A stretch of 64,000 bases of DNA, from the NCBI GenBank assembly GCA_900317105.1, contig ONFP01000003.1, forward strand, positions 1 through 64,000, written 5' to 3'. A model generated the notes under the pieces. The model had not been told where the DNA came from and ran no database searches. It saw nothing but the letters and a program-made list of their open reading frames with translations. The position numbers and the translations under genes are program-made. This document shows positions 33,600-45,206 of the stretch, piece by piece. The stretch is from an uncultured Succinatimonas sp. GTDB lineage: Bacteria > Pseudomonadota > Gammaproteobacteria > Enterobacterales > Succinivibrionaceae. Every line of letters starts with the position of its first letter. Positions within the stretch are counted from its first letter, which is position 1.

Positions 33600-35255
33600 C
33601 TAACAGGAGAAGGAATTCAGAATATCACTTAACTCTGAGCCTGTGTAACAGGTTATAATCTTATTGTATAGTTCAATGTCAAAGCAAGGCTGAATGTCAT
33701 GCTCAAGATTCAGCCTTTCAACTACACCTTTAACTTTCTGAATATTATAAGTACCTGTTACAAGATAAGATACCCCCATTTTGTAAAAGAAAGGTAAAAG
33801 CTCAGTTCTTGAAGCGAATCTGCCAGCAACTCCAAGAGTAACACCCGCTTCGTGTGCAGCCTTTGCTGCCATGGCAATCATTTTTGCTAAAACAGGGGTA
33901 AAGGCTGAATCTGCAGGGCATGGCGCAGAGGCATATTCTGCAAGAGAGCTTGTTCCCAAAAGCATCATTGCACTGTTTGTTGCAAAGGCTGGTGCTAGCA
34001 ATACAGCCGCAGGTGTTTCCACCATGAAAGAGATTAACATTTTTCCGTGATGGATTTTTTGAGCCTCAAGTTCAGCCTGACAGTCATTTGCCAGTTTAAA
34101 TAGATAGTCCTTTTCGCTGATTTTTGTGATTAGAGGAAAAACAATAGTAATCTCCTGTCCAACAGAAGCTCTTAGCATGGCTCTGATTTCTTTTTTTAAA
34201 AGAGCAGTCCCTACGCAAGCTCCATAACCCTTTAAAGGACCTTCGTCATCTGTAATTACAGTGAATAAAGGTTTTTTATCATCGGCAAAATCAAAGGTTC
34301 TTGAGGTTAGAGGGGCATTCTTTTTTACTTTTGAAAAAATCAGATTGAATCGCTGTGTCATCTCCTCTTCGGTTGGTTCTGTCATGGAGCTTAGGAATAG
34401 AAATTCTGAGCGCAGAAGCCCAAGTCCGTGTGCGGTTATTTTTTCCACATCATCATTCTGGCTTATTGCGCCAACTGCGGCTCCAAGTGTTATATTCAGA
34501 AGGGATTCGTCATTAATCTGAAACAGCTGGGATTCCTGTCTTCGCAGGATTCCCTGAGTCATATCCTCTGGAGGCTCAACGATTACAACAGCAGCGTTGC
34601 TGTCTACAATCACGTATGTTCCTGATTTGATGTTGGTTGCATCAAAAACACCAAAAACAGCAGGAATATTCAGCTCTCTGAGAACTACTCCAAGATGACT
34701 GGAGTCTCTTCCTTCCTCCAAAACCACTCCCTTTACAAATTTAGTATCCAGTGAAAGTAGCTGAGCAGGGGAAATTGTTTTTGCAATAAGAACCACATCC
34801 TCTTTTAATTCTGGGAGTTCAATTTCATCAGCTTTGGAATGTTCAAGAGTATGAATAAATTCATTCAGCAGAGACTGTATTTCTGATTTATCTGTTTTCA
34901 GATCATTTTCTTTTTTAAAAAAGTTATCCAGATTCTCGAACAGAACTGTTCTTGCTGCCATGCTAGCAGAGCAGCCTCTTTTGATAAGTTCAAGTATTTC
35001 AAGTTTATTGTCCGAAGATGTTATAAAGCCAGCAGTTGCGCCGATAAGATCTCTTACTGAGTCTTTTGCCGGATTTACAATTTGAAGCAGTTTCTGTGAA
35101 AAACGGGATGATTTTTTATTAAAACGATCAATCTCGGTTTCAACGTCATAAGCAAAAATTTCTTCAGTCGAGTTTGTATTTTTTGTTTTGGATATGGTCA
35201 GGGAGGGAGCTGCTCCAACTCCTGCTCCGGCAGATACTCCTGATAGTGTATACAT
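33600..35255 (-). CDS. ptsI: PTS enzyme I homologue with degraded PEP-binding catalytic site
   Basis: 551 residues (E. coli 575), collinear with EI. The phosphoryl-acceptor His is kept (GRDSSHLGVV, H187, E. coli His189), as are the Arg in LGLLRSEFLFL, the Arg in TSRTFDF, and MVETPAA (Glu431). The catalytic end is broken: GTNDL is GTSSL (S436, S437 for Asn454 and Asp455), Arg465 is Pro, and the catalytic Cys502 is Ala477 (GVAGRF for MCGEL). It should not autophosphorylate from PEP. ptsH is missing beside it. A regulatory or scaffolding function is possible; nonfunctional decay without frameshift is the alternative. Confidence 0.88.
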   Translation of the reverse strand: MYTLSGVSAGAGVGAAPSLTISKTKNTNSTEEIFAYDVETEIDRFNKKSSRFSQKLLQIVNPAKDSVRDLIGATAGFITSSDNKLEILELIKRGCSASMAARTVLFENLDNFFKKENDLKTDKSEIQSLLNEFIHTLEHSKADEIELPELKEDVVLIAKTISPAQLLSLDTKFVKGVVLEEGRDSSHLGVVLRELNIPAVFGVFDATNIKSGTYVIVDSNAAVVIVEPPEDMTQGILRRQESQLFQINDESLLNITLGAAVGAISQNDDVEKITAHGLGLLRSEFLFLSSMTEPTEEEMTQRFNLIFSKVKKNAPLTSRTFDFADDKKPLFTVITDDEGPLKGYGACVGTALLKKEIRAMLRASVGQEITIVFPLITKISEKDYLFKLANDCQAELEAQKIHHGKMLISFMVETPAAVLLAPAFATNSAMMLLGTSSLAEYASAPCPADSAFTPVLAKMIAMAAKAAHEAGVTLGVAGRFASRTELLPFFYKMGVSYLVTGTYNIQKVKGVVERLNLEHDIQPCFDIELYNKIITCYTGSELSDILNSFSC

Positions 35256-35257
35256 AT

Positions 35258-36037
35258 CTACTCCTGGTTGTTATGACGTATGTTCTGGAGGATGTTTTTT
35301 TGTATTTCCAGATAATATCTTGTTCCTGCACATACAGCTGCAGGAGGTATCAGAATATTGAGAACAGGTACTGAAAGCGACAGCGCAATCACGGTGCCAA
35401 AGCTTAGGGTTGCAACTGGATTTTTTTTCAGGTCTCGCTGCATGGAATTAAAAGGGATCTTATGGTTGTCATAAGCATAGTCACAGTACTGCAGACAGCC
35501 CATCCAAGCGGTGAGTGCAAACCAGAGCACTGGCGCTATAAGATTTAAGGCAGGAATAAATGAGATTATCAGACATGCCAGCGCCAGTGGCAGGAAAAAC
35601 ATCTGTTTTTTGAGCTCTCTTAAAAGGATTCTTGGTATGTCCTTAATAAGCTGAGGTATAGTCATATCCTCACCATGACTCTGATTGAGAATCATTTCAA
35701 CTTTATCTGCAAGCAGACCGTAGAAAGGAGACGCAATTATGGTAGCAAGAGTGGAGAAAATATAGCAGCTGACAAAAATAATGGTAATGCTTAAGATTGC
35801 TGAAATAATGTATGCCAGAAAGTTAAGATAGGAAGGAATATCCTCGAAAATATTAAAGACAAGAGTCTTTAGATTTGAAAAAAGATAATAGCCAAGAGAT
35901 GACAACAGAATTAAATTTACCAGCACAGGCAGAATAATGTAAAGACGACATTCTTTGGATAGTGCTAATCTGATCCCGTTTTTAAGATAGCTTACAGCAT
36001 CCATTATTCCAAGTTTTACCTGACTAGTTCCTTGCAT
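35258..36037 (-). CDS. cysZ: Sulfate transporter CysZ
   Basis: 259 residues (E. coli 253). Family features: GIRLALSKECRLYIILPVL at the N-terminus, two long helix pairs, SPFYGLLADKVE, IPALNLIAPVLWF, and the C-terminal MLIPPAA-like NILIPPAAVCAGTRY. It admits sulfate for cysteine synthesis. It is divergent from zipA, as in E. coli. In E. coli cysK lies next; here ptsI follows with a 2-bp gap, so cysZ and ptsI are co-transcribed. Confidence 0.92.
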   Translation of the reverse strand: MQGTSQVKLGIMDAVSYLKNGIRLALSKECRLYIILPVLVNLILLSSLGYYLFSNLKTLVFNIFEDIPSYLNFLAYIISAILSITIIFVSCYIFSTLATIIASPFYGLLADKVEMILNQSHGEDMTIPQLIKDIPRILLRELKKQMFFLPLALACLIISFIPALNLIAPVLWFALTAWMGCLQYCDYAYDNHKIPFNSMQRDLKKNPVATLSFGTVIALSLSVPVLNILIPPAAVCAGTRYYLEIQKNILQNIRHNNQE

Positions 36038-36268
36038 AATTCCTCTTTGTGAATTTTTTTATTTCATGAAAAAAAGGCTGATTCTAAAAAAAACTAAGCA
36101 CTTACTATGATCGTTCTGTTTAAATACTATCATTTCGTAAAACGTTTTAATCGAAATTTCCTCTCAATTTCACTTTTATTTTTTTTAAGCTATCTCTTTC
36201 AAAAGACTTAAAGTCATATATGGGGTAAAATAATCGGGATATATAAGAGATAAAATTTAGGAGTTCCA

Positions 36269-36988
36269 ATGACTTTCAACGATTCAAGTTCAATTATTCT
36301 GATTGTAGGGGCGGTTGCGATTTTAGCCTTCGTTGTTCATGGTCTGTGGTTCTCCGGTCGTAGCATTAACCGTAAACTAGTAAAAACCTCAAAAGAAGAT
36401 CAGGAGATTGCAAATTCATCGGCTGTCGGAAAGGTAAGAATAGTTATGCCTCAGACTGACGTTTCTTCTTCTGATGTTGTTCCTCAGAAGGTTGAGACTT
36501 TTGTTAACAAGACTGACACCAAGAAAATTCCTCAGGACGGCAGTTCTGAGAAAAAAAATCCAGTGCCTCAGATCAGCAATACCTATGAGTTAAATCTGTA
36601 TGCAGCTGACGGTCGTGTATATAAAGGACTTGATCTGGAAGAATTATTCGGTAATTACGGTTTTATAAGAGGAGAGAAGGATATTTACTGCGTATATGAG
36701 AATCCTTCATTAAAAGATCACGTTGTATTTAGAATCTGCTCCCTAGAGGAACCATATTCCTTCCCTAAGGATATGTCTGATTTTTCTACCCGATCTCTTG
36801 CTATCTATATGCATCTGCCAAACAAAGGTAAATGCTTTATCTACTTCAAGGCTATGAGAATTGCTGCTAACTGCCTTATCGAACACCTTGGAGGTGTTCT
36901 TTATGACAATGATAATGTCGAAATGACAGAGGAAAAGCTTGATTCCATTGAGCGTACTCTAAAAGCTTATGATAAGTCAGAGGATTAG
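36269..36988 (+). CDS. zipA: Cell division protein ZipA
   Basis: 239 residues (E. coli 328). A short periplasmic end and one membrane helix (IILIVGAVAILAFVVHGLW) precede a short linker (about 30-105), then the FtsZ-binding domain with ELNLYAADGRVYKG, GEKDIYCVYENP, and LGGVLYDNDNVEMTEEKL. The linker is shorter and less Pro/Gln-rich than in enterics. It tethers FtsZ to the membrane. ligA begins 3 nt after its stop, as in E. coli. Confidence 0.9.
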   Translation: MTFNDSSSIILIVGAVAILAFVVHGLWFSGRSINRKLVKTSKEDQEIANSSAVGKVRIVMPQTDVSSSDVVPQKVETFVNKTDTKKIPQDGSSEKKNPVPQISNTYELNLYAADGRVYKGLDLEELFGNYGFIRGEKDIYCVYENPSLKDHVVFRICSLEEPYSFPKDMSDFSTRSLAIYMHLPNKGKCFIYFKAMRIAANCLIEHLGGVLYDNDNVEMTEEKLDSIERTLKAYDKSED

Positions 36989-39073
<2,085 letters not shown>

Positions 39074-39090
39074 GTCTAGTTAAAGATACA

Positions 39091-39126
39091 AAAAAGGCTA
39101 ACTACTAATCGTTAGCCTTTATTTTT
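39091..39126. terminator. Bidirectional terminator between ligA and mltD
   Basis: GGCTAAC (39096-39102) pairs with GTTAGCC (39111-39117), flanked by A-run and TTTATTTTTT. Confidence 0.9.
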
Positions 39127-40112
39127 TAGTTTTTAATCTTTAAAGGAATATCTTCTGGATATTTCTCTGCAGATTTACCGTAGATTGCCTTCTCAAATGT
39201 ATCTGCGTGCTCAATTGGAACTAACAGCCCTCGAGTTGGGTCGATCTTATCGGAGGTATACCCGGAATTCAGTTTTTTCAGAACATCCAGTGATGCTCCG
39301 GATAGTCTGGCAGCTTCATGTAGGGAGCTAACCTTTCCTGCAACCTCAACTTTTCTGAAAGCTGTTCTGTTCTTAATATTTGGCAGGGTTACACCGTAAG
39401 CCTGTGGATTTTTCAGAATATCTGAGTAAGCCTTGAATCTTGTCAGGTAGGTACGGGCAGTTCTGGAAATGACGATGTCATTTGCAGTAGGATTTTCGAT
39501 ACCCTTTTTCTGGGCGTTTCCTATAGCTCTTTTTACACCGTACTCACCCTGATTGTAAGCAACTACAACCAGCTGCCAGTCTCCAAGATCATGATACAGT
39601 CTGTTCAGGTACTTTACTCCAGCATCAGTTGAAGCGAAAAAATCATAGATTCCGTCGTAACCGCGAGATCTTTTTAGTCCCAGAGAGTATCCGGTTGATC
39701 TTACGTACTGCCATGCTCCGTGTGCACCCTTATTGTGTACATGAGGATTTAGTCCGCTCTCAACTAAAGGAATAGCGGCCATTTCCAGAGGAATATTGGC
39801 TTCTTTTAACTTGGTTAAAAGATAATGTACGTAGAAATTATTCTTTTGTAAATTTGAAGTTACTGATTTGGCATGACTTCTAGCCAGTGATCGTTCCTGA
39901 GCATTTAACTTAAGATTTAAAGTGAAACGGGATTTATCGGCAAGGTCTGATTCCCATACAGACTTCTGCTCTTGTAGTTTCTTTAATTCAAGTTCGCTTT
40001 GCTCATCTTTATTTTCTTGAGCATTGGCATTCATGTTTGAAGAACATGCATTTAATGAAACAAATGCAGCTACAACGATACCAAAGCACAAATATAATGT
40101 TTTTCTAATCAT
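39126..40112 (-). CDS. mltD: Membrane-bound lytic murein transglycosylase (MltD-like)
   Basis: 328 residues (E. coli MltD 452). A lipoprotein signal ends in SLNAC. The SLT fold has IPLVESGLNPHVHNKGAHGAWQ with the catalytic Glu, GYDGIYDFFASTDAGVKYL and VVAYNQGEYGVKRAI. A short LysM-like remnant may be present at the end (SLHEAARLSGASLDVLKKLN); the repeated LysM tail of E. coli MltD is missing. It cleaves peptidoglycan to 1,6-anhydro products. mltD near rnhA-dnaQ is the E. coli order, without gloB. Confidence 0.85.
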   Translation of the reverse strand: MIRKTLYLCFGIVVAAFVSLNACSSNMNANAQENKDEQSELELKKLQEQKSVWESDLADKSRFTLNLKLNAQERSLARSHAKSVTSNLQKNNFYVHYLLTKLKEANIPLEMAAIPLVESGLNPHVHNKGAHGAWQYVRSTGYSLGLKRSRGYDGIYDFFASTDAGVKYLNRLYHDLGDWQLVVVAYNQGEYGVKRAIGNAQKKGIENPTANDIVISRTARTYLTRFKAYSDILKNPQAYGVTLPNIKNRTAFRKVEVAGKVSSLHEAARLSGASLDVLKKLNSGYTSDKIDPTRGLLVPIEHADTFEKAIYGKSAEKYPEDIPLKIKN

Positions 40113-40155
40113 CCTTCCTAACTTGATCCAGAGGACCGGTTGTTAATATTGATAA

Positions 40156-40617
40156 TTAGGAGCAAAAACCTTCATCAAGGATTTTGTTATCTCCTGCGGC
40201 AGCACCTCGAGCAAGTTCATCGCAACGTTCATTTTCTGCATGTCCGGCATGTCCTTTCACCCATTTAAAAGTTATTGAGTGTCTTGAACATTCCTTATCA
40301 AGCAGTTGCCAAAGATCCTTGTTCTTTACAGGTGCCTTTGTACTGGAAATCCAATTATTTCTTTTCCAGCCTGCAAGCCATGAAGTCATTCCGTTTTTTA
40401 CGTATTGACTATCTGTTGTTATTATTACTTTGCATGGCTCTTTAAGAGATGAAAGCCCTTTTATTACGGCCATTAGTTCCATTCGATTATTAGTCGTCTG
40501 AATAAAGCCTTGGGCGAGTTCTCTTACATGTTCTTTGTATTTAAGAATAACTCCATAACCGCCTGGTCCTGGGTTACCTAAACAAGAACCGTCAGTGAAG
40601 ATTAATACCTCTTTCAT
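40156..40617 (-). CDS. rnhA: Ribonuclease HI
   Basis: 153 residues from the ATG at 40615-40617, or 156 from the ATG three codons upstream; neither has a strong binding site. [34 protein letters not shown] and [18 protein letters not shown] hold the catalytic D-E-D-D residues. It removes RNA from RNA-DNA hybrids. It is divergent from dnaQ as in E. coli, but with an unusually long gap. Confidence 0.96.
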   Translation of the reverse strand: MKEVLIFTDGSCLGNPGPGGYGVILKYKEHVRELAQGFIQTTNNRMELMAVIKGLSSLKEPCKVIITTDSQYVKNGMTSWLAGWKRNNWISSTKAPVKNKDLWQLLDKECSRHSITFKWVKGHAGHAENERCDELARGAAAGDNKILDEGFCS

Positions 40618-41188
40618 AAGTCTCATTATTGTTTATTAAAGAAGGTAAACCTTCCCTTTGATGGATACTGTTTAATAGCAATATCTCATTAAATTCACAC
40701 TTTTATTATATCATAAAAAACGATAAATAAATAATCGTTAAAAATCAATATGATAATATGTAAAAATGCAATTTTAGAATAAAAATAATACCTGTTTTAG
40801 ATAATTTTTTATTCATTTTGGCTGAAAACCAAAAAAGAAGCTATTTAAAATAAGTAGCTCCGCAAATGTATAGTACCTTATTAGAATTAGCTAATACTTA
40901 GATTGGAATTTTTTTGGACTTTGTCACAAAAACGGCAATAAATTAAGCTTTTTTTACGCGCATTTTGTTAGTTATGTCTAACTAATAGGAATATTCTTAT
41001 TTAACTCTTTTGCTGCATATACTCTATTATCTTTTAAAGATAAGAAACTGTAATTTCTCCGATAAAATTTTTTAAAGTTTAATTAAAGTGAATTTTGTTA
41101 TGGTTGACAATGCAAAGGAAAATAGAATAGCCATTATCTTTAAAACAATTTTTGCTAAAATGGAGCGATAGTAAATGGAGAGCTTATT
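40618..41188. other. Long AT-rich intergenic region between rnhA and dnaQ
   Basis: About 570 bp with no credible gene, versus under 100 bp in E. coli. It holds one perfect palindrome (40968-40985), several A/T tracts, and the dnaQ ribosome binding site (GGAG, 41177-41180). Nothing else could be supported. Confidence 0.5.
40968..40985. promoter_or_regulatory. Palindrome in the rnhA-dnaQ gap
   Basis: TTAGTTA (40968-40974), TGTC, TAACTAA (40979-40985): perfect 7-bp arms with a 4-nt centre. It could be an operator or a small hairpin. Confidence 0.35.
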
Positions 41189-42115
41189 TTGAAAAGACAA
41201 GTTGCACTTGATACAGAAACAACAGGAAAATCTGATGATGGAACTCCAGGAGAACACCGAATTATTGAAGTCGGCTGCGTTGAAATTATCGATCGAAAGG
41301 TTACAGGAAGAACTCTTCAGTTGTATGTAAATCCAGAGAGACCTGTTGATCAGGAAGCATTCAAGGTGCACGGTATTTCAAATGAATTCCTCAAAGACAA
41401 GCCAAAATTCGAAGAAGTCGCTCATGAACTTATAGATTTTATCAGAGGTTCCGAGCTACTGATTCATAATGCCAAGTTCGACGTTGGTTTTATGGATCAG
41501 GAATGGCTCAGAATGGGGCTGAATGAAAAGACAAGTGATATGGCTCATGTGGTGGATACTGTTTCTCTAGCTATGAAACTTTGTCCCGGACATCAGGTTA
41601 ACCTTGATAATCTGTGTAAACTTTACGATGTAGACAGATCCTCTCGTACTCTACACGGAGCATTACTTGATGCTCAGATTCTGGCTGAAGTCTATCTTGC
41701 TATGACTGGCGGACAGGAATCTCTAAATTTTTCTGAAGAGAAAGTTGTTTTTAATGAGAAATGGGTAAGACCAGAGGGGATTAAAATTCCTGTTATGCCA
41801 TTAAGTGAAGAGTGCCATGTTGTTCATATGGAGAAGATGTTGAGTCTGGCTCAGTCTCATATGATCAGAAAGGGGGATGAGGGGCAGCCTTCTATTGCCG
41901 GAAGTGACTGGTCAGATGAATTTGATATGGAATTGCTTGTTAAAGGAGAGGATGAAAAAAAAGGCGATTTCAAAAAGAGATTATCCGAACAGAAAAATAT
42001 GATGCTTGAGAAGATTTTTACTCCTCAGCAGCGAGAAGTTTTAGCCGAAGCTAAAAAGAAAGATAATGAAGCTCAGGAAGCGTGGCTTGACAGAGTTTTA
42101 GGACGAAAGAAATAG
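41189..42115 (+). CDS. dnaQ: DNA polymerase III epsilon subunit (proofreading exonuclease)
   Basis: 308 residues (E. coli 243). The start is TTG at 41189, 8 nt after GGAG. Exo motifs: ALDTETTGK (Exo I), [11 protein letters not shown] (Exo II), [14 protein letters not shown] (Exo III epsilon). The C-terminal extension is longer and highly charged, ending in [11 protein letters not shown]. It removes mispaired bases during replication. A rare start codon fits the weak translation known for dnaQ elsewhere. gmhA follows after 8 nt. Confidence 0.95.
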   Translation: MKRQVALDTETTGKSDDGTPGEHRIIEVGCVEIIDRKVTGRTLQLYVNPERPVDQEAFKVHGISNEFLKDKPKFEEVAHELIDFIRGSELLIHNAKFDVGFMDQEWLRMGLNEKTSDMAHVVDTVSLAMKLCPGHQVNLDNLCKLYDVDRSSRTLHGALLDAQILAEVYLAMTGGQESLNFSEEKVVFNEKWVRPEGIKIPVMPLSEECHVVHMEKMLSLAQSHMIRKGDEGQPSIAGSDWSDEFDMELLVKGEDEKKGDFKKRLSEQKNMMLEKIFTPQQREVLAEAKKKDNEAQEAWLDRVLGRKK

Positions 42116-42123
42116 GAGATGTA

Positions 42124-42702
42124 ATGCTATCTTTTGATGTACTTGATGATTTACGCGAAGAACAGAAAGTCCTTAACGATTTTATAGAGCAGAAAGATAC
42201 AAGAGAGGTCATCGAAAAGGCTATTTATATGATGACCGATTCTATTAAGAATAGAGGAAAAATCATATCTGCTGGTAATGGTGGCAGTATGTGTGATGCA
42301 ATGCATTTTGCTGAGGAATTGACTGGAAGATATCGTAATGATCGTCCTGCATATCCTGCAATTGCAATCTGTGACCCAAGTCATATATCCTGCGTAGGCA
42401 ATGATTATGGCTATGATTATATCTTTTCAAGATTCCTTGAGGGCATGGGGTTTAAGGGGGATGTTTTCCTTGGTATCTCAACCTCCGGTAATTCAAAGAA
42501 TATTATTGAAGCCTGCAGAGTCTGCAAAGAAAAGGGGCTTAAATCAGTTGTCCTTCTAGGTAAAGATGGCGGAAAGCTAAAAGATCTCTGTGATCTTCCG
42601 ATTATTGTTCCTCATTTTGGATATGCAGACAGAATCCAGGAAGTTCATACCATGATTATTCACATTATGATCCGTGGTATAGAAGAGGTTCTTTCAAAGT
42701 AA
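42124..42702 (+). CDS. gmhA: Phosphoheptose isomerase
   Basis: 192 residues, matching E. coli GmhA. SIS domain: [20 protein letters not shown] with substrate-binding residues, [11 protein letters not shown], and [13 protein letters not shown] with the catalytic His. It makes the heptose precursor of the LPS inner core, so this organism should build heptose-containing LPS. It is in one operon with dnaQ; gmhA lies near dnaQ in E. coli too. Confidence 0.95.
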   Translation: MLSFDVLDDLREEQKVLNDFIEQKDTREVIEKAIYMMTDSIKNRGKIISAGNGGSMCDAMHFAEELTGRYRNDRPAYPAIAICDPSHISCVGNDYGYDYIFSRFLEGMGFKGDVFLGISTSGNSKNIIEACRVCKEKGLKSVVLLGKDGGKLKDLCDLPIIVPHFGYADRIQEVHTMIIHIMIRGIEEVLSK

Positions 42703-42735
42703 AAAAATACCGTTATTTTTTAAATAACGGTATTA
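42701..42735. terminator. Bidirectional terminator between gmhA and the sulfatase-fold gene
   Basis: TACCGTTATTT (42708-42718) pairs with AAATAACGGTA (42722-42732). The run of seven As before it gives a U-tract on the minus strand. Confidence 0.85.
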
Positions 42736-42763
42736 AAGTCTTTAAAACCGGTTCTTTTGAACG

Positions 42764-44836
42764 TTATTCTATTTTCATTTTCTCATAATCATCAGTTTCT
42801 GCTTTATTTGCCTGCAGGTAGTATAGCTGAGTTTCAAGTTTTTTCATGGCTGCTTCTCTAGTGCAGTTTTTGCTGCTAGGTGAAGCACTGACAAGTAAAT
42901 TCTCCATCTGAGTAAAATCGTAGGATACAGGTTTTTCTACTGTACTTATATCACAGGCATGTGTTTTATCGTACGAAACTGCAACACTGCTGTTAAAGGC
43001 AAATGGAAAATTACATTTTTCATCTGAAAGCAAATCACAGCCAAAAGAATGGAATTCTTTATCAGATAAAGCATGAGAGGCTATAGTGGTGATTATATCC
43101 TTCTGTGAACCTAAACGCTCTTTATCAAAGTTTACATCAGTATTCTGAACAAACTTCTCTGGCATATACAGATAGAAAGGAACTTCGTGTCCAAATACCA
43201 GCTCTGTTGGATGATCTGTATAACCGATTCCTCTCATATTGTGATCACCTGTTGCGGCAATGAAAGTATTATCCTTCATCTTTTCATCTGATTTAACTCT
43301 GTCGATAAATCTACCTAGCTGGTCGTTTGCATATCTAAAGGTTGCAAATATGGTTTCAGTGTCCTCATATGGGAATCGAGCCAGAATTTCTTTTGGCAGA
43401 GGTACCTTTTGAATCTCCACATCAGAAGGTAACCTGAAAGGAGGATGGTTTGTAATTGAAAGTGTCATGATAAAGCGTGGTTTATCAGATTTCTCTGACA
43501 GGATTTTATATGTCTCCTTAAACAGATACTCGTCATCTATACCCCAGGCTCCAGAGGTTGCATTAGGAAAATCTCTTAAAACCTGTGTTCTTTCGATCAC
43601 TCTGCTGAACTTAAGTTGTCTTAGGAAATTGTCGTAGTTTCTCCATGATGCTGTTGACGCTGTAATGAAAATGGTTTCATATCCGGCATCATTAAAGAGT
43701 TTTGCTATATTGCAGATGTAATCCTTTCCCGAATAGATTGAAGTTGAAAGATTTAAATCAGGAGAGGATACCAGCATTCTGGTCATACTGTCTGAGGTTC
43801 CATCTCCCTCTGAAACAAAGTTTCTGAATACAAAATCACTCTTGAAATGTTTACGGAGTTCTCCCATAAGATCTCTTTCTTTTTCATCATCGAAAGTCAT
43901 CATGTGGGTACTCATACTTTCCATTACATTGAAAACAATGTCAGGACGATTCTTCTCAAGAAACTCGTTTTTAGCGGTGTGTTTCTTCAGAGGGGTAAAT
44001 AATGATGAAACTGTATTTCCTTCAATATCGATGCCTAATTCCTTATAGGTATTTAGTATTTCTGAAGGTCTGACTGTTGGTATTTTTGTAGATAGTTTTT
44101 CCCATTTATATGCCCAATAAAAGGCCAGAGGACCATTTGGAAGACAGTAGTTAATACCAGGTTTATCGGTTACCTGGGCATTCAACTGTCTTAAAGGGAA
44201 TGTTCCGAATGAGCCTCGAATAAATCCAAAAAATACCAGTGTAAGAACAATAATTCCTAAAACAGTCTTTTTTCTGCTGTCAGGAACGTAAACTTTGCCT
44301 TCAAGCTTTCTGAATATAGCGGTTGCAACATATTTGTATATAAAAAATGAAATCAGAAGTCCTACTGCTCCAAAACCTACAGGGTAATCATTGATTACGG
44401 TTTTGATTACAGCCATAGGATCTTCTTTGGAGATGGCAAAAATAAAGGTATCTATAGATTTGTCATAGGTCTTGAAATAAAAGTAGTTAATAATACTGAA
44501 TACAAGAGCAACATAGAAAATTAATGTGTTGTAGTATTTTATAAAGCCTTTGAAAAAAACAAATGATTTGTTAACAAAGGTTGTAAATGCAATCAGTAAA
44601 GGAAGAGCATATGCAATAGTTGTTACTTTCAGGTCGAATCTTAATGATAATACCCAGAAATTAAACTGCTCTGCTAAGGAAAGCTGAAAATACTGCTCTT
44701 TTACGAAACTGAATACTAAAATAAATCTGGCGGTCAGTAAGACTGTAAGACATATAAGCATGCCGCCGAATATTCTGGAAAGAAAAAATCGCATATTTTC
44801 CTGAGCGCGATTACATATTATTTGCGAAAACACCAT
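42764..44836 (-). CDS. LTA-synthase-like phosphoglycerol transferase / sulfatase-fold membrane enzyme
   Basis: 690 residues. Five membrane helices in residues 15-210 precede a large periplasmic alkaline-phosphatase-fold domain. FNVMESMSTHM gives the first metal ligand, GDGTSDSMTRML holds the candidate nucleophilic Thr, WGIDDEYLF and ATGDHNMRGIG give later metal ligands. AAGGAAAATT precedes the ATG. Gram-negative homologues transfer phosphoglycerol or phosphoethanolamine to periplasmic glucans or LPS. The exact donor and acceptor cannot be told. A two-Cys segment near residue 610 (GCDLLSDEKC) may form a disulfide. Confidence 0.8.
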   Translation of the reverse strand: MVFSQIICNRAQENMRFFLSRIFGGMLICLTVLLTARFILVFSFVKEQYFQLSLAEQFNFWVLSLRFDLKVTTIAYALPLLIAFTTFVNKSFVFFKGFIKYYNTLIFYVALVFSIINYFYFKTYDKSIDTFIFAISKEDPMAVIKTVINDYPVGFGAVGLLISFFIYKYVATAIFRKLEGKVYVPDSRKKTVLGIIVLTLVFFGFIRGSFGTFPLRQLNAQVTDKPGINYCLPNGPLAFYWAYKWEKLSTKIPTVRPSEILNTYKELGIDIEGNTVSSLFTPLKKHTAKNEFLEKNRPDIVFNVMESMSTHMMTFDDEKERDLMGELRKHFKSDFVFRNFVSEGDGTSDSMTRMLVSSPDLNLSTSIYSGKDYICNIAKLFNDAGYETIFITASTASWRNYDNFLRQLKFSRVIERTQVLRDFPNATSGAWGIDDEYLFKETYKILSEKSDKPRFIMTLSITNHPPFRLPSDVEIQKVPLPKEILARFPYEDTETIFATFRYANDQLGRFIDRVKSDEKMKDNTFIAATGDHNMRGIGYTDHPTELVFGHEVPFYLYMPEKFVQNTDVNFDKERLGSQKDIITTIASHALSDKEFHSFGCDLLSDEKCNFPFAFNSSVAVSYDKTHACDISTVEKPVSYDFTQMENLLVSASPSSKNCTREAAMKKLETQLYYLQANKAETDDYEKMKIE

Positions 44837-45206
44837 AATTTTCCTTTGATTCTTCTACTTGTATTTTCCATTAAACGCAAAATTATACACTGAAAGTGCA
44901 GTTTTTTCTTAGTGAAAAATTTTTATCATTTTAAATCATAGTGAAATGTTGGGCTTTTTATAAACATATGCGTTTTTGTTCGGTCTTTTTTTTGAGTGAA
45001 ACTGTATTGCTTAGATAAAACTGCACTCGGATCATTAAAAATGGTTTAATATTGTGTAATTATAATTGAATTTTTTATATGCTATTTTTAGGTACAATTC
45101 AGCTTTGACAGGAATTATTTCTCCTGTCTTCAATCAAATACAAAATATAATAATAAGGTTAATATTCTCTAGATATAAAATATCTGGAAGATAACGAGAA
45201 GAGCAA
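44837..45206. other. Divergent regulatory region between the sulfatase-fold gene and the AraC gene
   Basis: No gene. A TTGACA (45105-45110) with TTCAAT 18 nt on (45129-45134) is a possible promoter. It overlaps a 7-bp hairpin, GACAGGA (45107-45113) with TCCTGTC (45122-45128). A second palindrome, AGATAT-AAA-ATATCT (45171-45185), lies 22 nt before the AraC start and may be an operator. Confidence 0.4.

Noticed and set aside
32942..35255. crr and ptsI as plain pseudogenes
   Set aside because: Both frames are full-length, have binding sites, and keep family motifs outside the catalytic residues; loss is limited to specific positions.
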